The notes under the pieces: model-generated | What the model was told of the DNA's origin: nothing | The model's input: only the letters and a program-made list of their open reading frames with translations | Databases searched by the model: none | Assembly (NCBI RefSeq): GCF_013978595.1 | Contig: NZ_JACDTZ010000001.1 | Coordinates: 434,001 to 498,000, forward strand | Length of the DNA: 64,000 bases | Source: Corynebacterium haematomassiliense | GTDB lineage: Bacteria; Actinomycetota; Actinomycetes; Mycobacteriales; Mycobacteriaceae | Direction: 5' to 3' | Program-made: the position numbers and the translations under genes | Shown here: positions 1 to 11,514 of the stretch, piece by piece | Position numbering within the stretch: the stretch's first letter is position 1 | How the letters are laid out: each line of letters starts with the position of its first letter

Positions 1-413
1 GCGCGGCACGAAACGTCTCCGGCGAGGTGATCATGTACGCCGACCAGGTCACCGAATCCATGCAGGAGGCCATCGACGAAACCGAGCGCCGCCGCGAGAA
101 GCAGATCGCCTACAACGAAAAACACGGCATCGACCCGCAGCCGCTGCGCAAAGCGATCGCGGACATTTTGGACCAGGTGTATGAAGACGCGGACGCGGAT
201 GCGTCGGCAAGCTTGAGCTCCGATGCGGCCGTCGCCGAACGCGCGGATGTGTCCAACATGGCCTCGGATGAGGTGCAGAAGCTTATCGACGACCTGACGG
301 TCCAAATGCGCGACGCCGCCGGCGAACTGAAGTTTGAGCTTGCCGGAAGACTCAGAGACGAGATTGCGGATCTCAAACGAGAGCTGCGTGGTATTAAAGA
401 CACAGGGAATTAG
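1..413 (+). CDS. uvrB: UvrABC system protein B, C-terminal part (truncated by window start)
   Basis: The frame is open from base 3 and reads [20 protein letters not shown] before the first internal Met, which is the conserved end of the UvrB helicase core. An [16 protein letters not shown] stretch follows. The last ~35 residues ([20 protein letters not shown]) form the UVR motif that binds UvrC. UvrB is the damage-verifying helicase of nucleotide excision repair, working with UvrA, which is encoded at 5424-8282. Only the last ~137 residues are present; the upstream part lies outside the window. Confidence 0.95.
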   Translation, partial: AARNVSGEVIMYADQVTESMQEAIDETERRREKQIAYNEKHGIDPQPLRKAIADILDQVYEDADADASASLSSDAAVAERADVSNMASDEVQKLIDDLTVQMRDAAGELKFELAGRLRDEIADLKRELRGIKDTGN

Positions 414-428
414 CGAAAGGAACCTGCT

Positions 429-887
429 TTGCACACCTACAAGTCGATCGCTGTCGGCACCGACGGCTCCGCCACCTCCATGGTCGCAGTGCGTGCCGCA
501 GCCAGCCTCGCCCGCGTCTACGGCGCCGAGCTGACCATCATCTGCGCCCACTACACCGCGTCCGGCTCGATGCTGAACTCCACCAACGCGGAGCTGTCCC
601 GCGTGGACATCGTCACCGCCACCAACGCGCGCGAGATTCTGCGCAAGGCGGACGAGATTGCCAAGGAGGAGCAGGCCGGCAAGGTCAACCTGGTGTCCAA
701 GGGAGGACAGCCCGCAAACGTGCTGGTGGAGGCCGTCGGCGAGTACGGCGTTGACCTGCTCGTGGTGGGCAACAAGGGCATGCGCTCGATGGCCGGCCGC
801 ATCTTCGGCAACATCCCCGGCAACGTGGCCAAGAAGGCCCCGGTGGACGTCATGCTCGTGGATACCCGGGCAGAGGGACACGACTAA
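429..887 (+). CDS. Universal stress protein (UspA family)
   Basis: A 152-residue single Usp domain. It opens with the beta-1 motif YKSIAVGTDGS and ends with the ATP-binding signature VVGNKGMRS...GNIPGNVAKKAPVDVMLVD, matching the G-2x-G-9x-G(S/T/N) pattern of ATP-binding Usp proteins. The start is a TTG codon preceded by AAAGGAAC. It lies 15 bases after uvrB and 59 bases before a second usp gene. The family binds ATP or AMP and modulates stress and dormancy physiology; the specific role is unknown. Confidence 0.9.
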   Translation: MHTYKSIAVGTDGSATSMVAVRAAASLARVYGAELTIICAHYTASGSMLNSTNAELSRVDIVTATNAREILRKADEIAKEEQAGKVNLVSKGGQPANVLVEAVGEYGVDLLVVGNKGMRSMAGRIFGNIPGNVAKKAPVDVMLVDTRAEGHD

Positions 888-946
888 ACCGCCAAGGGGT
901 ACACTAAGCACGCTAACCGCGTCGCATTTTTGAAAGGTGATTTCAC

Positions 947-1390
947 ATGGCCGATAACTACAAGACCATCGTCGTCGGCTCCGACGGTTCCAAGTCCTCT
1001 CTGCTGGCCGTTGAGCGCGCCGCGAAGATTGCAGCTGCGTTCGGTTCAACCCTCGTCATCGGTACCGCGTACTACGAGAACGAGGAAGAGGCCGCGAAGA
1101 CGCTGCGTCAGGATTCCGTGACCATCCTGGGTGACCAGAAGGCGCTGGAGAACCTCGAGGGCGCAGCTGAGCACGCCCGCGCCGCAGGCGCACCGGACGT
1201 GCAGACCGCAACCCGCCCGGGCACCCCGGTGCAGGCGCTGATGGCCATCGTCAACGACAACAAGGCGGACCTGCTCGTGGTGGGCAACCGCGGCATCAAC
1301 TCCCTGACCGGCCGCCTGCTGGGCTCCGTGCCGGCGGACGTCGCGCGTCAGTCCGACTGCGACGTCATGATCGTTCACACGGTCAACTAA
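947..1390 (+). CDS. Universal stress protein (UspA family), second copy
   Basis: A 147-residue Usp domain starting MADNYKTIVVGSDGS and ending with VVGNRGINSLTGRLLGSVPA, the ATP-binding signature. ATG start with a GAAAGGTGA ribosome-binding site. It is a diverged neighbour of the protein at 429-887, so this is a tandem usp pair. It is convergent with the helicase gene that ends at 1395; I see no clear terminator hairpin in the 4-base gap. Confidence 0.9.
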   Translation: MADNYKTIVVGSDGSKSSLLAVERAAKIAAAFGSTLVIGTAYYENEEEAAKTLRQDSVTILGDQKALENLEGAAEHARAAGAPDVQTATRPGTPVQALMAIVNDNKADLLVVGNRGINSLTGRLLGSVPADVARQSDCDVMIVHTVN

Positions 1391-1394
1391 GGCA

Positions 1395-3548
1395 CTATTC
1401 GCCGACCACCGTCAGCGTCTGCGTGGCGCGGGTGACGGCGACGTAGAGGTCTTGCCACCCCTGTGGCGAGGCCTCTTTAATTTTGCTCGGCTCCACCACC
1501 ACGACGTTGTCGAACTCCAGGCCCTTCATCTCGCCGACGTTGTCGGCGTCAATAACGGCGGTTAAGCCGTCGCGCTTCTCGACGAGGCTAAAGTCCTCCA
1601 CGAACTGCACCGGCACGCCGGATTCGCGGATCGCCTCCGGGACGGTGGCCTCCGGGTCAATCTCGGCCAGGATCTCGGCAGCGTAGTCCGCGATCTCCTT
1701 CGGCGTGCGGTAGTTCACCGTCAGCTCGTGCAGGCGGAAACGGTTGCCCACAAAAGGCTCCAGCGCGTTGGTCCAGTCGTCGACGCCGGCGGGGGAGGAC
1801 GTCTGGGCAGTGTCGCCCACGAGCGTCATCCACCGCGACGGGCAGCGGCGGAACACCATGCGCCACTCCATGGGGGACAGCTCCTGCGCTTCGTCGACAA
1901 TGACGTGACCGTACGCCCACGTCTGGTCCGCGCGTGCGCGCTGCGCGGTGGAGCGGGTGTCCGTCTCCCGTTGGCGGCTGGCGAGCGTCTCCGCGTCGAT
2001 GACGTCGGCTGCGGAGAGGATCTCGGCTTCGAACTGGTCGTCGTCGTTGTCCGTGGATTCAGACGAGGACAGGACGTCGAGCGCGCCCTCCGCCTCGGCG
2101 ACGAGCTCGCGCCATTCCTCTTCTTCCTTCTGGCGCTGCTCCTCGGGGTCGACGGTGCCGATGAGCACGGCGAGCTCGTCCACAAGCGCGGTGTCCGCGT
2201 GGCTGAACGGGGAGCCGGGCGCGCGGTATAGGGCGTCGCGGGTGTAGTCGTCGTAGTCGTGGGCGACCTCGGCGATTGCGTCCTTGTCGGTCAGCAGCGC
2301 ATCCAGCACCTCCACGGGGTCGAGCTCCGGAAAGTGCGCGTCGATGAGTTGCTCTACCTGGGGGTCGTCCGCGAGGTCGTCGTGAAGCTGGTCCACATCC
2401 GCGTCCGAGAGCAGGTTCGCCCCGCCGAGCGGGTCCTCGCCGATGCGCTTCGCCAGCGCCTCCGCCAGCAGCTGCGTCAAGTGCTCCGCGAAGTAGGCGC
2501 GCGCCTGGCTATGCGGGCGGCGTGAACGACGCGCCCTCGTGCGCGCGGCCTTGACCATCTGCGGGGTGGCATCTACCGGCACCGAATCGAAGGTGAGGCG
2601 CACAGGCGCATCCGGCAGCGTCTCGTAGGACTGCACGGCGCGCTTGAGGATGGTCACCATCTCTTCCGAGCCCTTCACCTCGCGCGTGGCGATGCTGTCT
2701 TGGCCTGTGGGGGTAAAACCAGGCACGAGCTGGTCGGCGGTAGACAGCACCACGCCCGTCTCGCCGAGCTCCGGCAGCACGCGGGAGATGTACTCGAGGA
2801 ACGTGGCGTTCGGGCCGAGCACCAGCACGCCGGTGCGGGTGAGCTGCTCGCGGCACGTGTACAGCAAGTATGCGATGCGGTGCAGCGCCACCGCCGTCTT
2901 GCCGGTGCCCGGCCCACCCTGGACAACCATGACGCCGCGCGTGGCGTCGCGGATGATTTCGTCCTGCTCTCGCTGGATGGTTTCCACGATGGAGCGCATG
3001 TGGCCGGTGCGGGCCTCGTTCATCGCGCGGCGCAGCGCCGCCTCGGATCCGACACCGGCATGTGAGGTCTCCGCACCGTCGCCGGAGAGCACCTCGTCGT
3101 CCACTGCCGTGACGGTGCGGCCGCGCATGCGGATGTTGCGGCGCGTTTCTACGCCCTCCGGGTGCGCTGTGGTTGCCAGGTAGAACGGGCGGGCGAGGGG
3201 AGCGCGCCAGTCCAGCAGGAGGGTGCGGTAATTGTCCTCCCGGTCGTCGATGCCCATGCGGCCGATGTAGCGCCGCTCCAAATCGGGCCGCCCCGGCACC
3301 GGGTTCTCCGGGTCGTCGTCGGCGACGTCGATGCGGCCGAAGATCAAACCGGTCTCCGCGACGTTGAGCGCGTCCAGCTTCGCGTTGAGCCCGTGGTACT
3401 CCGTTTCGCGGCGCACTAGGGCATCCGAGTCCGGATTGTCCGGGTCCACGTCGCGCTGCACCTCTTCCAGGCGTGCTTGCGCCCGTGCCACCTCGCTATC
3501 GAGGTGCGCGAAGAGCTGATCCACGTAAGTCTGTTCTGTTTCCTGCAT
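1395..3548 (-). CDS. HelD-like UvrD/Rep-type helicase (RNA polymerase recycling factor family)
   Basis: A 717-residue superfamily 1 ATPase. The N-terminal ~60 residues are a charged coiled coil, as in HelD. A domain containing DWRAPLARPFYLA follows. Walker A is GGPGTGKTAVALHRIAYLL, the DEAQE box lies at about residue 565, motif III is LVGDTAQ, and the C-terminal motif VAVTRATQTL ends the protein. Mycobacterial and Bacillus HelD proteins bind RNA polymerase and release stalled complexes; that function is inferred by family. ATG at 3548 is preferred, but an in-frame GTG lies 6 bases upstream at 3554. Confidence 0.85.
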   Translation of the reverse strand: MQETEQTYVDQLFAHLDSEVARAQARLEEVQRDVDPDNPDSDALVRRETEYHGLNAKLDALNVAETGLIFGRIDVADDDPENPVPGRPDLERRYIGRMGIDDREDNYRTLLLDWRAPLARPFYLATTAHPEGVETRRNIRMRGRTVTAVDDEVLSGDGAETSHAGVGSEAALRRAMNEARTGHMRSIVETIQREQDEIIRDATRGVMVVQGGPGTGKTAVALHRIAYLLYTCREQLTRTGVLVLGPNATFLEYISRVLPELGETGVVLSTADQLVPGFTPTGQDSIATREVKGSEEMVTILKRAVQSYETLPDAPVRLTFDSVPVDATPQMVKAARTRARRSRRPHSQARAYFAEHLTQLLAEALAKRIGEDPLGGANLLSDADVDQLHDDLADDPQVEQLIDAHFPELDPVEVLDALLTDKDAIAEVAHDYDDYTRDALYRAPGSPFSHADTALVDELAVLIGTVDPEEQRQKEEEEWRELVAEAEGALDVLSSSESTDNDDDQFEAEILSAADVIDAETLASRQRETDTRSTAQRARADQTWAYGHVIVDEAQELSPMEWRMVFRRCPSRWMTLVGDTAQTSSPAGVDDWTNALEPFVGNRFRLHELTVNYRTPKEIADYAAEILAEIDPEATVPEAIRESGVPVQFVEDFSLVEKRDGLTAVIDADNVGEMKGLEFDNVVVVEPSKIKEASPQGWQDLYVAVTRATQTLTVVGE

Positions 3549-3560
3549 CCCCACAACAAA

Positions 3561-3598
3561 CGGCCCCGGGGCAGGGAATATTCCCAGCCCCGGGGCCG
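3561..3598 (-). terminator. Intrinsic terminator downstream of the DoxX-type gene
   Basis: A perfect 12-bp stem (3561-3572 with 3587-3598, sequence CGGCCCCGGGGC) has a 14-base loop. On the minus strand it is followed by TTTGTT. It sits between the stop of the gene at 3616-4656 and the start of the helicase gene, so the helicase is probably transcribed from its own promoter or by read-through. Confidence 0.8.
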
Positions 3599-3615
3599 CT
3601 AAGCAGTCAGAGTAG

Positions 3616-4656
3616 TTACGCGAACTTCTTCTGCGCCTTCTTCACCAGCTTCTGCGCCTTCTTCTCGGCCTTCTTGGCCTTGCGCTTCCACTTGAGCTTG
3701 GTGATCCAGTTCGGGTCAGCGTCCAGCTTGTCCCACGCGTCCTGCAGGGAGTCGACCGCGTTCTGCGCCTTGTCCTGAGCCTTTGCGGAGGCCTTGTTGA
3801 CCTTGCGCTTCGCCTTGAACTTGTCCAGGGCGGACGGCTGCAGGTCGTCCAGCTGGCCCTGCAGATCGTCGACGATGCTGTTGACCTTGCGCTTCGCCTT
3901 GAACTGCTGGATCTTGGACGGCTTGATGTCGCCATATGCGTCCTCGGCCTTGTCGGTGGCCTTGTCCGCAGCGTCGTCCAGCCAGTCGCCTGCGTCGGAG
4001 AGGAAGCTGGACGCCTGCTTCTTTGCGTCGCCCAGCCAGTCGTTCGCAGCGTCGCTGGCCTTGTTGGCCTTCTTCTTCCAGTCGCCCTTGTTGTCGTCGA
4101 CGTAATCGGTGACCTGCTCGGTCGCGTCGGAGAACCAGTCGGACGCCTTGTCCCAAGCCTTCTCGGTCTCCGACTTGGTCGGCAGCGCCTGCTTGACGTT
4201 CTTCTGCGCGGCCTGGGCAGCGTGCTGCGCGCGCCACTTCAGGTCCGGCTTGCCGTTGTTGTCCACGGTGGCCAGCAGGACACCGCCGGCCAGGCCGAGG
4301 TCCGTCAGGGCGCCGGTGCGGCGGCGTGCCTTCTCGTCGTCGTCCTCTGCCTCCCAGAACGCGTGGCGGCCCACAACGGTAGGCAGCGCGGTGGCGGCCA
4401 GCAGGGTGGCGGACAGGCGCGGGAACTTGCCGATGGCGAAGGACGCGCCAGCGCCAGCCTTGGTAGCGCCGACGATCTGCGCGGCGGTCTCCGGGCTCTT
4501 CGGCAGGAAGCCGCGGTACTCGCGCGGGGTCAGGGCGCGCAGCTTCTTCAACACGCTGTCCGCGCTGTCCTTGTGGCCAGCCGGGTTCAGCAGGGTCTCG
4601 ACACCGTCGATCACGTAGACCGAAGCCAGCATCGGGCGTGCGATTTTCCGGATCAT
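3616..4656 (-). CDS. DoxX-family membrane protein with long lysine-rich C-terminal extension
   Basis: A 346-residue protein. The first ~160 residues resemble DoxX proteins (IARPMLASVYVIDGVETLLN, then hydrophobic segments near 70-95 and 125-140). The last ~185 residues are an Ala/Lys/Asp-rich, probably helical region in which the motif FKAKRKVN occurs twice and the end is almost all Lys/Ala. ATG at 4656 is chosen over the TTG at 4668, which overlaps the AAGGA site. The function of corynebacterial DoxX proteins is not settled; the tail may contact cell-envelope polymers or nucleic acid, which is inference. Confidence 0.75.
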   Translation of the reverse strand: MIRKIARPMLASVYVIDGVETLLNPAGHKDSADSVLKKLRALTPREYRGFLPKSPETAAQIVGATKAGAGASFAIGKFPRLSATLLAATALPTVVGRHAFWEAEDDDEKARRRTGALTDLGLAGGVLLATVDNNGKPDLKWRAQHAAQAAQKNVKQALPTKSETEKAWDKASDWFSDATEQVTDYVDDNKGDWKKKANKASDAANDWLGDAKKQASSFLSDAGDWLDDAADKATDKAEDAYGDIKPSKIQQFKAKRKVNSIVDDLQGQLDDLQPSALDKFKAKRKVNKASAKAQDKAQNAVDSLQDAWDKLDADPNWITKLKWKRKAKKAEKKAQKLVKKAQKKFA

Positions 4657-4703
4657 ACTTTTACCCAATCCTTACTTTTTTGTAGCTGAATGTGCTCCCG
4701 CCG

Positions 4704-4709
4704 AGTGTA
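4704..4709 (-). promoter_or_regulatory. Candidate -10 box for the DoxX-type gene
   Basis: TACACT on the minus strand, preceded by GC and about 47 bases upstream of the ATG at 4656. It matches the corynebacterial TANANT consensus. No convincing -35 is seen. Confidence 0.45.
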
Positions 4710-4744
4710 GCGATTTTGCGCCACCGCGGTGGTGGGTTTTTCGG

Positions 4745-5338
4745 TTACCAGCGACGATCCCACCAGTCGTCCAGGTGCGGGCGCTCCTCGCCGAGCGTGG
4801 TGGGTTTGCCGTGGCCCGGCCAAACGACGGCCTCGTCCGGGTAGACGTCGAAGACCTTCTCCTTCACGTCGTTGAAGAGGCGGACAAAGTCTCCCTCGGA
4901 CTGGGTTTTGCCCAAACCGCCGGGAAACAGCGAGTCGCCGACGAACAGGTTGACCGTGCCGTCAATCTCCGCAGTCAGGCAGGCGCCGCCCGGGGTGTGG
5001 CCGCGCAGGATGGTCACGGGGAGCGTGTGGCCGGCGAACTCGATCGTGTCGCCGTCGTTGAGCTCCACATCGGCCGGGGCAGGGATCGCCGGGGCGTCCA
5101 AGAACGGCGCGTAGTGCTTCGCGCCGGTGGCTTCGAGCACTTCCTTGAGCGCCCGGGTGTGGTCGTAGTGCCGGTGCGTGGTCAGCACCGCGGTGATCTT
5201 CACGCCGGCGTCGTCGGCCATGGCCAGGAGTTCGGGGGCGTGCGAAGCTGCGTCGATAAGCAACCCCTGCCCCTCGCTGCAGAGGAGGTAGCAGTTGTTG
5301 TCCATGTCGGAGACAGAGATATGGCGAAGGGTAAGCAT
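4745..5338 (-). CDS. Metallo-beta-lactamase-fold hydrolase (glyoxalase II-like)
   Basis: A 197-residue protein with the metal-binding set of this fold: TTHRHYDH (second position Arg, as in several glyoxalase II-like proteins), [20 protein letters not shown] and [13 protein letters not shown]. The true start is taken as the ATG of [15 protein letters not shown] at 5338. A TAGCCT -10 box lies exactly 7 bases upstream, which suggests a leaderless mRNA. The open frame extends 74 codons further upstream, but that part has no family similarity and runs into uvrA. Substrate unknown; thioester hydrolysis is inferred. Confidence 0.85.
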   Translation of the reverse strand: MLTLRHISVSDMDNNCYLLCSEGQGLLIDAASHAPELLAMADDAGVKITAVLTTHRHYDHTRALKEVLEATGAKHYAPFLDAPAIPAPADVELNDGDTIEFAGHTLPVTILRGHTPGGACLTAEIDGTVNLFVGDSLFPGGLGKTQSEGDFVRLFNDVKEKVFDVYPDEAVVWPGHGKPTTLGEERPHLDDWWDRRW

Positions 5339-5345
5339 GCACCCA

Positions 5346-5351
5346 AGGCTA
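5346..5351 (-). promoter_or_regulatory. -10 box of a leaderless promoter for the MBL-fold gene
   Basis: TAGCCT on the minus strand ends 7 bases before the ATG at 5338. This is the spacing that places the transcription start on or next to the A of the start codon. Confidence 0.5.
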
Positions 5352-5423
5352 CTCAGGAATGTTTCCCCGCAATCGCGCGTTGGTAGCGTCTTGGGAGTAC
5401 TAATCGACGAAAGCGAGAGTGAC

Positions 5424-8282
<2,859 letters not shown>

Positions 8283-8303
8283 GTGGGCCCTCGGCGCGCC
8301 GAT

Positions 8304-8333
8304 TTGGTTTGTGCAGGCATGAGCATGTATATT
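8304..8333 (+). promoter_or_regulatory. Promoter of the infC-rpmI-rplT operon
   Basis: -35 TTGGTT (8304-8309), an 18-base spacer, and -10 TATATT (8328-8333). The infC start lies about 245 bases downstream, giving a long structured leader. Confidence 0.65.
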
Positions 8334-8484
8334 GCTGCCTACACCGCCCAGCGCGCCCGTGTCATGCGGGTGCGGGGGCCGCAAGAGGAGTGAATCCCAC
8401 CCCAAGCCGCTCGTGCAAATGAGTTGGATACGGGTCAAACGGTGCGCAAGACATAGGTGTGTCTTGGTGTGCCATGGACGAACT

Positions 8485-8514
8485 CCCGCCACCCCTCAGG
8501 GTGAGCGGGTTTTT
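8485..8514 (+). terminator. Intrinsic terminator (attenuator) inside the infC leader
   Basis: CCCGC-CACCC, loop CTCA, GGGTG-(A bulge)-GCGGG, then TTTTT: a 10-bp stem with a U-tract. It is 70 bases before the infC start and about 150 bases after the candidate promoter, so it can act on the infC operon. It could also end read-through from uvrA. An upstream segment, GGGTGCGGG at 8368-8376, can pair with the left arm and would compete with the terminator. Confidence 0.7.
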
Positions 8515-8583
8515 CGCGTGGGATGAGTCCGATTGCGGTTCAAGTGCGGCACGCATTGTTTCTTTACGTCTCTAGGAGTTCTC

Positions 8584-9105
<522 letters not shown>

Positions 9106-9138
9106 TTCCAACAATCGACACTCTGAAGGGCTTTCACC

Positions 9139-9333
9139 ATGAAGCAGAAGACCCACAAGGGCACCGCAAAGCGCATCAAGGTCAACGGCAAGGGCAAGCT
9201 GCGCCGCGAGCAGGCTGGTAAGCGCCACCTGAACGAGAAGCTCTCGTCGAAGCGCCGCCGCAAGCTGTCCGGCTCCACCGACGTTGCGAAGGCAGACGTC
9301 AAGCGCGCAAAGCGCCTCCTCGGCATGTCCTAA
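9139..9333 (+). CDS. rpmI: 50S ribosomal protein L35
   Basis: A 64-residue highly basic protein, MKQKTHKGTAKRIKVNGKGK, of the standard L35 length and pattern. ATG start with an AAGGGC/TTTCACC leader. It is the second gene of the infC-rpmI-rplT operon, 33 bases after infC and 51 bases before rplT. Confidence 0.97.
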   Translation: MKQKTHKGTAKRIKVNGKGKLRREQAGKRHLNEKLSSKRRRKLSGSTDVAKADVKRAKRLLGMS

Positions 9334-9384
9334 GCACTGCCCGATCAATCAACCGATACGAGAAAAGAAAAGGAAGTTTGACTC

Positions 9385-9768
9385 ATGGCACGTGTGAAGC
9401 GTTCAGTCAATGCTAAGAAGAAGCGCCGCGCAATCCTCAAGTCCGCGAAGGGCTACCGCGGCCAGCGCTCCCGCCTGTACCGCAAGGCGAAGGAGCAGTG
9501 GCTGCACTCCCAGACCTACGCGTACCGCGACCGCCGCAAGCGCAAGGGTGAGTTCCGCAAGCTGTGGATCCAGCGCATCAACGCCGCTGCCCGCATGAAC
9601 GACATCACCTACAACCGCCTCATCCACGGCCTGAAACTGGCCGAGGTCGAGGTCGACCGCAAGATCCTGGCCGAGCTGGCTGTCAGCGACTTCGCTGCCT
9701 TCTCCGCTCTGTGCGAGGTTGCGAAGAACGCTCTGCCGGAGGACGTCAACGCTCCGAAGGCTGCGTAA
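9385..9768 (+). CDS. rplT: 50S ribosomal protein L20
   Basis: A 127-residue basic protein, [20 protein letters not shown], with the L20 core [16 protein letters not shown] and [20 protein letters not shown]. It is an early assembly protein of the 50S subunit. It is the last gene of the operon and is followed 22 bases later by a strong terminator. Confidence 0.97.
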   Translation: MARVKRSVNAKKKRRAILKSAKGYRGQRSRLYRKAKEQWLHSQTYAYRDRRKRKGEFRKLWIQRINAAARMNDITYNRLIHGLKLAEVEVDRKILAELAVSDFAAFSALCEVAKNALPEDVNAPKAA

Positions 9769-9790
9769 AGCACTTTCGCTTAACGACGAA

Positions 9791-9835
9791 GCTCCCGCCC
9801 ATCCCCGAACAGTCGGGGGAGGGCGGGAGCTTTTT
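9791..9835 (+). terminator. Intrinsic terminator of the infC-rpmI-rplT operon
   Basis: GCTCCCGCCC (9791-9800) pairs with GGGCGGGAGC (9821-9830). CCCC/GGGG is nested inside, and TTTTT follows. Confidence 0.92.
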
Positions 9836-9856
9836 CGTGTGCGACACGCAAAAGGG

Positions 9857-9885
9857 AGCGCGCCCACCGCTGGGGTGGGCGCGCT
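9857..9885 (-). terminator. Intrinsic terminator of the secreted-protein gene (minus strand)
   Basis: A 12-bp perfect stem, AGCGCGCCCACC (9857-9868) with GGTGGGCGCGCT (9874-9885). On the minus strand it is followed by CCCTTTTG. It lies 21 bases past the stop codon of the gene at 9907-11352. Confidence 0.8.
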
Positions 9886-9906
9886 AATCGCTGTGGTGGG
9901 GCTGTT

Positions 9907-11352
9907 TTAGAAGATGCCCTCGTTCTCGCGACCGAAGTCGTCGAGAGTGACATTGCGGGAGTCGACGTCCTGGTCGTTGTACTCGGAGTCGTCGCCGTCC
10001 AGACGGCCAGTCTGGGAAACGGTGATGTAGTTGGTCAGACGGCCTTCCTTGGTGTTGCCGTCGCCGAAGGAGAAGGAGACGAGGTCTGCTTCCTCACCCG
10101 GGTTGATGGGGTTGGACAGGGTGACCTCGAAGATGCGTGCCTGCTCATCCTCGTCCCAGCCCAGGTCGCGGGCGTAGCCGCCCTCGCGGGTGGTGGTGGT
10201 GATCAGACGGTCGACGCCCTCCGGTCCGTCCTCGGTGCGGACTGCGACGCGGAAGGTCACCGCCGGGAACTCGCCCCAGTAGCGCTCGTTGCCGACGTTC
10301 TTCACGCGCAGCGCAGTGGAACCGGCGAAGCCCTTCGCCTTCGCGGAGGAGACGGTGAAGTACGGCTCGAGGTCTAGGTCGTGCTCGGCCTTTTCAGCCT
10401 TGTCGTCGCCCTTGTCGTCGGTGGACTCTTCCTTCTTGTCGGAAACGGCGTCGACCTCGATGGCGCCCTCGTTCTTCTCGGCTTCCTCCTTGGCGGCCTT
10501 CTCGTTGTCGGCGGCGAGGTTGACGTCCTTGTTGCTGACGTCGGCGGTCTTGTTGTCGTCGACCTTTTCCACGTCGTCGATGTTGTCGCCCTTGTTCAGG
10601 GTGTCGACGTCCTTGTCGTACTCAGCGTTCGGCTCGTCCTTGACCTCGGTGGTCTGTGCGCCCTTGTTCGGCGCCCAGGAATCGGCCGGGGTGTCGAAGT
10701 TCTTGACGCGCACTTCGTTCTTCACCGGCATGTTGGCAACCCATGCGGTCGGGGTCGCCCAGGTGCCGTTCGGGCGGCAGCGCTGCTGGGTGCCAGTCAT
10801 GGTGACGGTGCGGAAGCCGTAGGTGGCCTCACCGGTGTTGCCTGCCGGCACATCGTATGGGCCGACGGTCTGGCCGACGTTCCAGGACAGCTCAGCGGAG
10901 ACGTCCCAGCCGAGCGCCTTCGCCACGGAGTAGCCGATGTTGCCCTCGATGCCGTCCTTGGAGCCGGAACCGCCCAGGTTCAGCGTCTCAGTCTTGGAGC
11001 CGTTGACGGAAGCGGAGACAGTCTGGGTGCGGGAGAGGTCCTGCTGCAGCGGGATTGCCTCGTCGGACAGGTTCGTGGTGGAGATGGTGCCCACCGGCAG
11101 GAAGTTGTCCTTCACCTTGTACACGACGGTGCGGTAGTCCTCGGTGGAGTTGCACACCGGGCGCGGGTTGAGCACGTTGGCCTTCAAGTGGTCGGAGCCG
11201 CGGTAGGTGTGGACGATCGGGAGTTTGTCGTTGTTCGCCGGGGTCTCGGGAGCGGACTCCTCGAGGGTGGTCGCGTTCGCGGGAGCGATGGCAGCGCCGG
11301 CCATCAGAGTGCCGAGAAGCGCGGTAGTGATGCGTCGGGTCTTACGGGTCAT
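9907..11352 (-). CDS. Large secreted protein; N-terminal half resembles aerolysin/ETX-MTX2-type beta proteins (unproven)
   Basis: A 481-residue exported protein. The signal peptide is about residues 1-27, RR-containing and ending APANA. Residues ~85-215 are rich in Ser, Thr, Gly and alternating hydrophobics (TQTVSASVNGSKTETLNLGG, AELSWNVGQTVGPYDVPAGN). This looks like the amphipathic strands and collar of aerolysin-type pore-forming proteins; a structural search is needed. Residues ~240-330 are a Lys/Glu/Asp low-complexity linker, and ~330-481 look like a compact beta domain. Cys occurs only near 67 and 190. ATG with AAAGGA upstream. It follows the response-regulator gene on the same strand. 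Confidence 0.75.
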   Translation of the reverse strand: MTRKTRRITTALLGTLMAGAAIAPANATTLEESAPETPANNDKLPIVHTYRGSDHLKANVLNPRPVCNSTEDYRTVVYKVKDNFLPVGTISTTNLSDEAIPLQQDLSRTQTVSASVNGSKTETLNLGGSGSKDGIEGNIGYSVAKALGWDVSAELSWNVGQTVGPYDVPAGNTGEATYGFRTVTMTGTQQRCRPNGTWATPTAWVANMPVKNEVRVKNFDTPADSWAPNKGAQTTEVKDEPNAEYDKDVDTLNKGDNIDDVEKVDDNKTADVSNKDVNLAADNEKAAKEEAEKNEGAIEVDAVSDKKEESTDDKGDDKAEKAEHDLDLEPYFTVSSAKAKGFAGSTALRVKNVGNERYWGEFPAVTFRVAVRTEDGPEGVDRLITTTTREGGYARDLGWDEDEQARIFEVTLSNPINPGEEADLVSFSFGDGNTKEGRLTNYITVSQTGRLDGDDSEYNDQDVDSRNVTLDDFGRENEGIF

Positions 11353-11419
11353 ACGTTGTCCTTTCCTGTGAAGCTACCGCCAGCGTCGCTAGCAGTCGGG
11401 GTGATTGCTTACAGGGGTC

Positions 11420-11497
11420 AACGTAAGGACGTTGCTGTCGCATGACAAGGAAATTTTGGGGTCTCGGCACCTTCGTGTCCGATGCCGATACTTTCGT
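11420..11497 (-). promoter_or_regulatory. Promoter and candidate response-regulator sites of the secreted-protein gene
   Basis: Minus-strand -35 TTGTCA (11448-11443) and -10 TACGTT (11425-11420) with a 17-base spacer. Upstream lie ACGAAAGTA (11497-11489) and ACGAAGGTG (11476-11468), two direct half-repeats exactly 21 bases (two turns) apart. The first is also found upstream of the small-peptide gene. The regulatory role is inferred. Confidence 0.45.
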
Positions 11498-11514
11498 TCA
11501 GAACCGGGGAGGGG

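Noticed and set aside
8390..8526. Two short leader frames (10 and 35 codons) ahead of infC
   Set aside because: Start codons lack properly spaced ribosome sites, and the second frame reads straight through the terminator hairpin. Kept only as a possibility under the leader finding.
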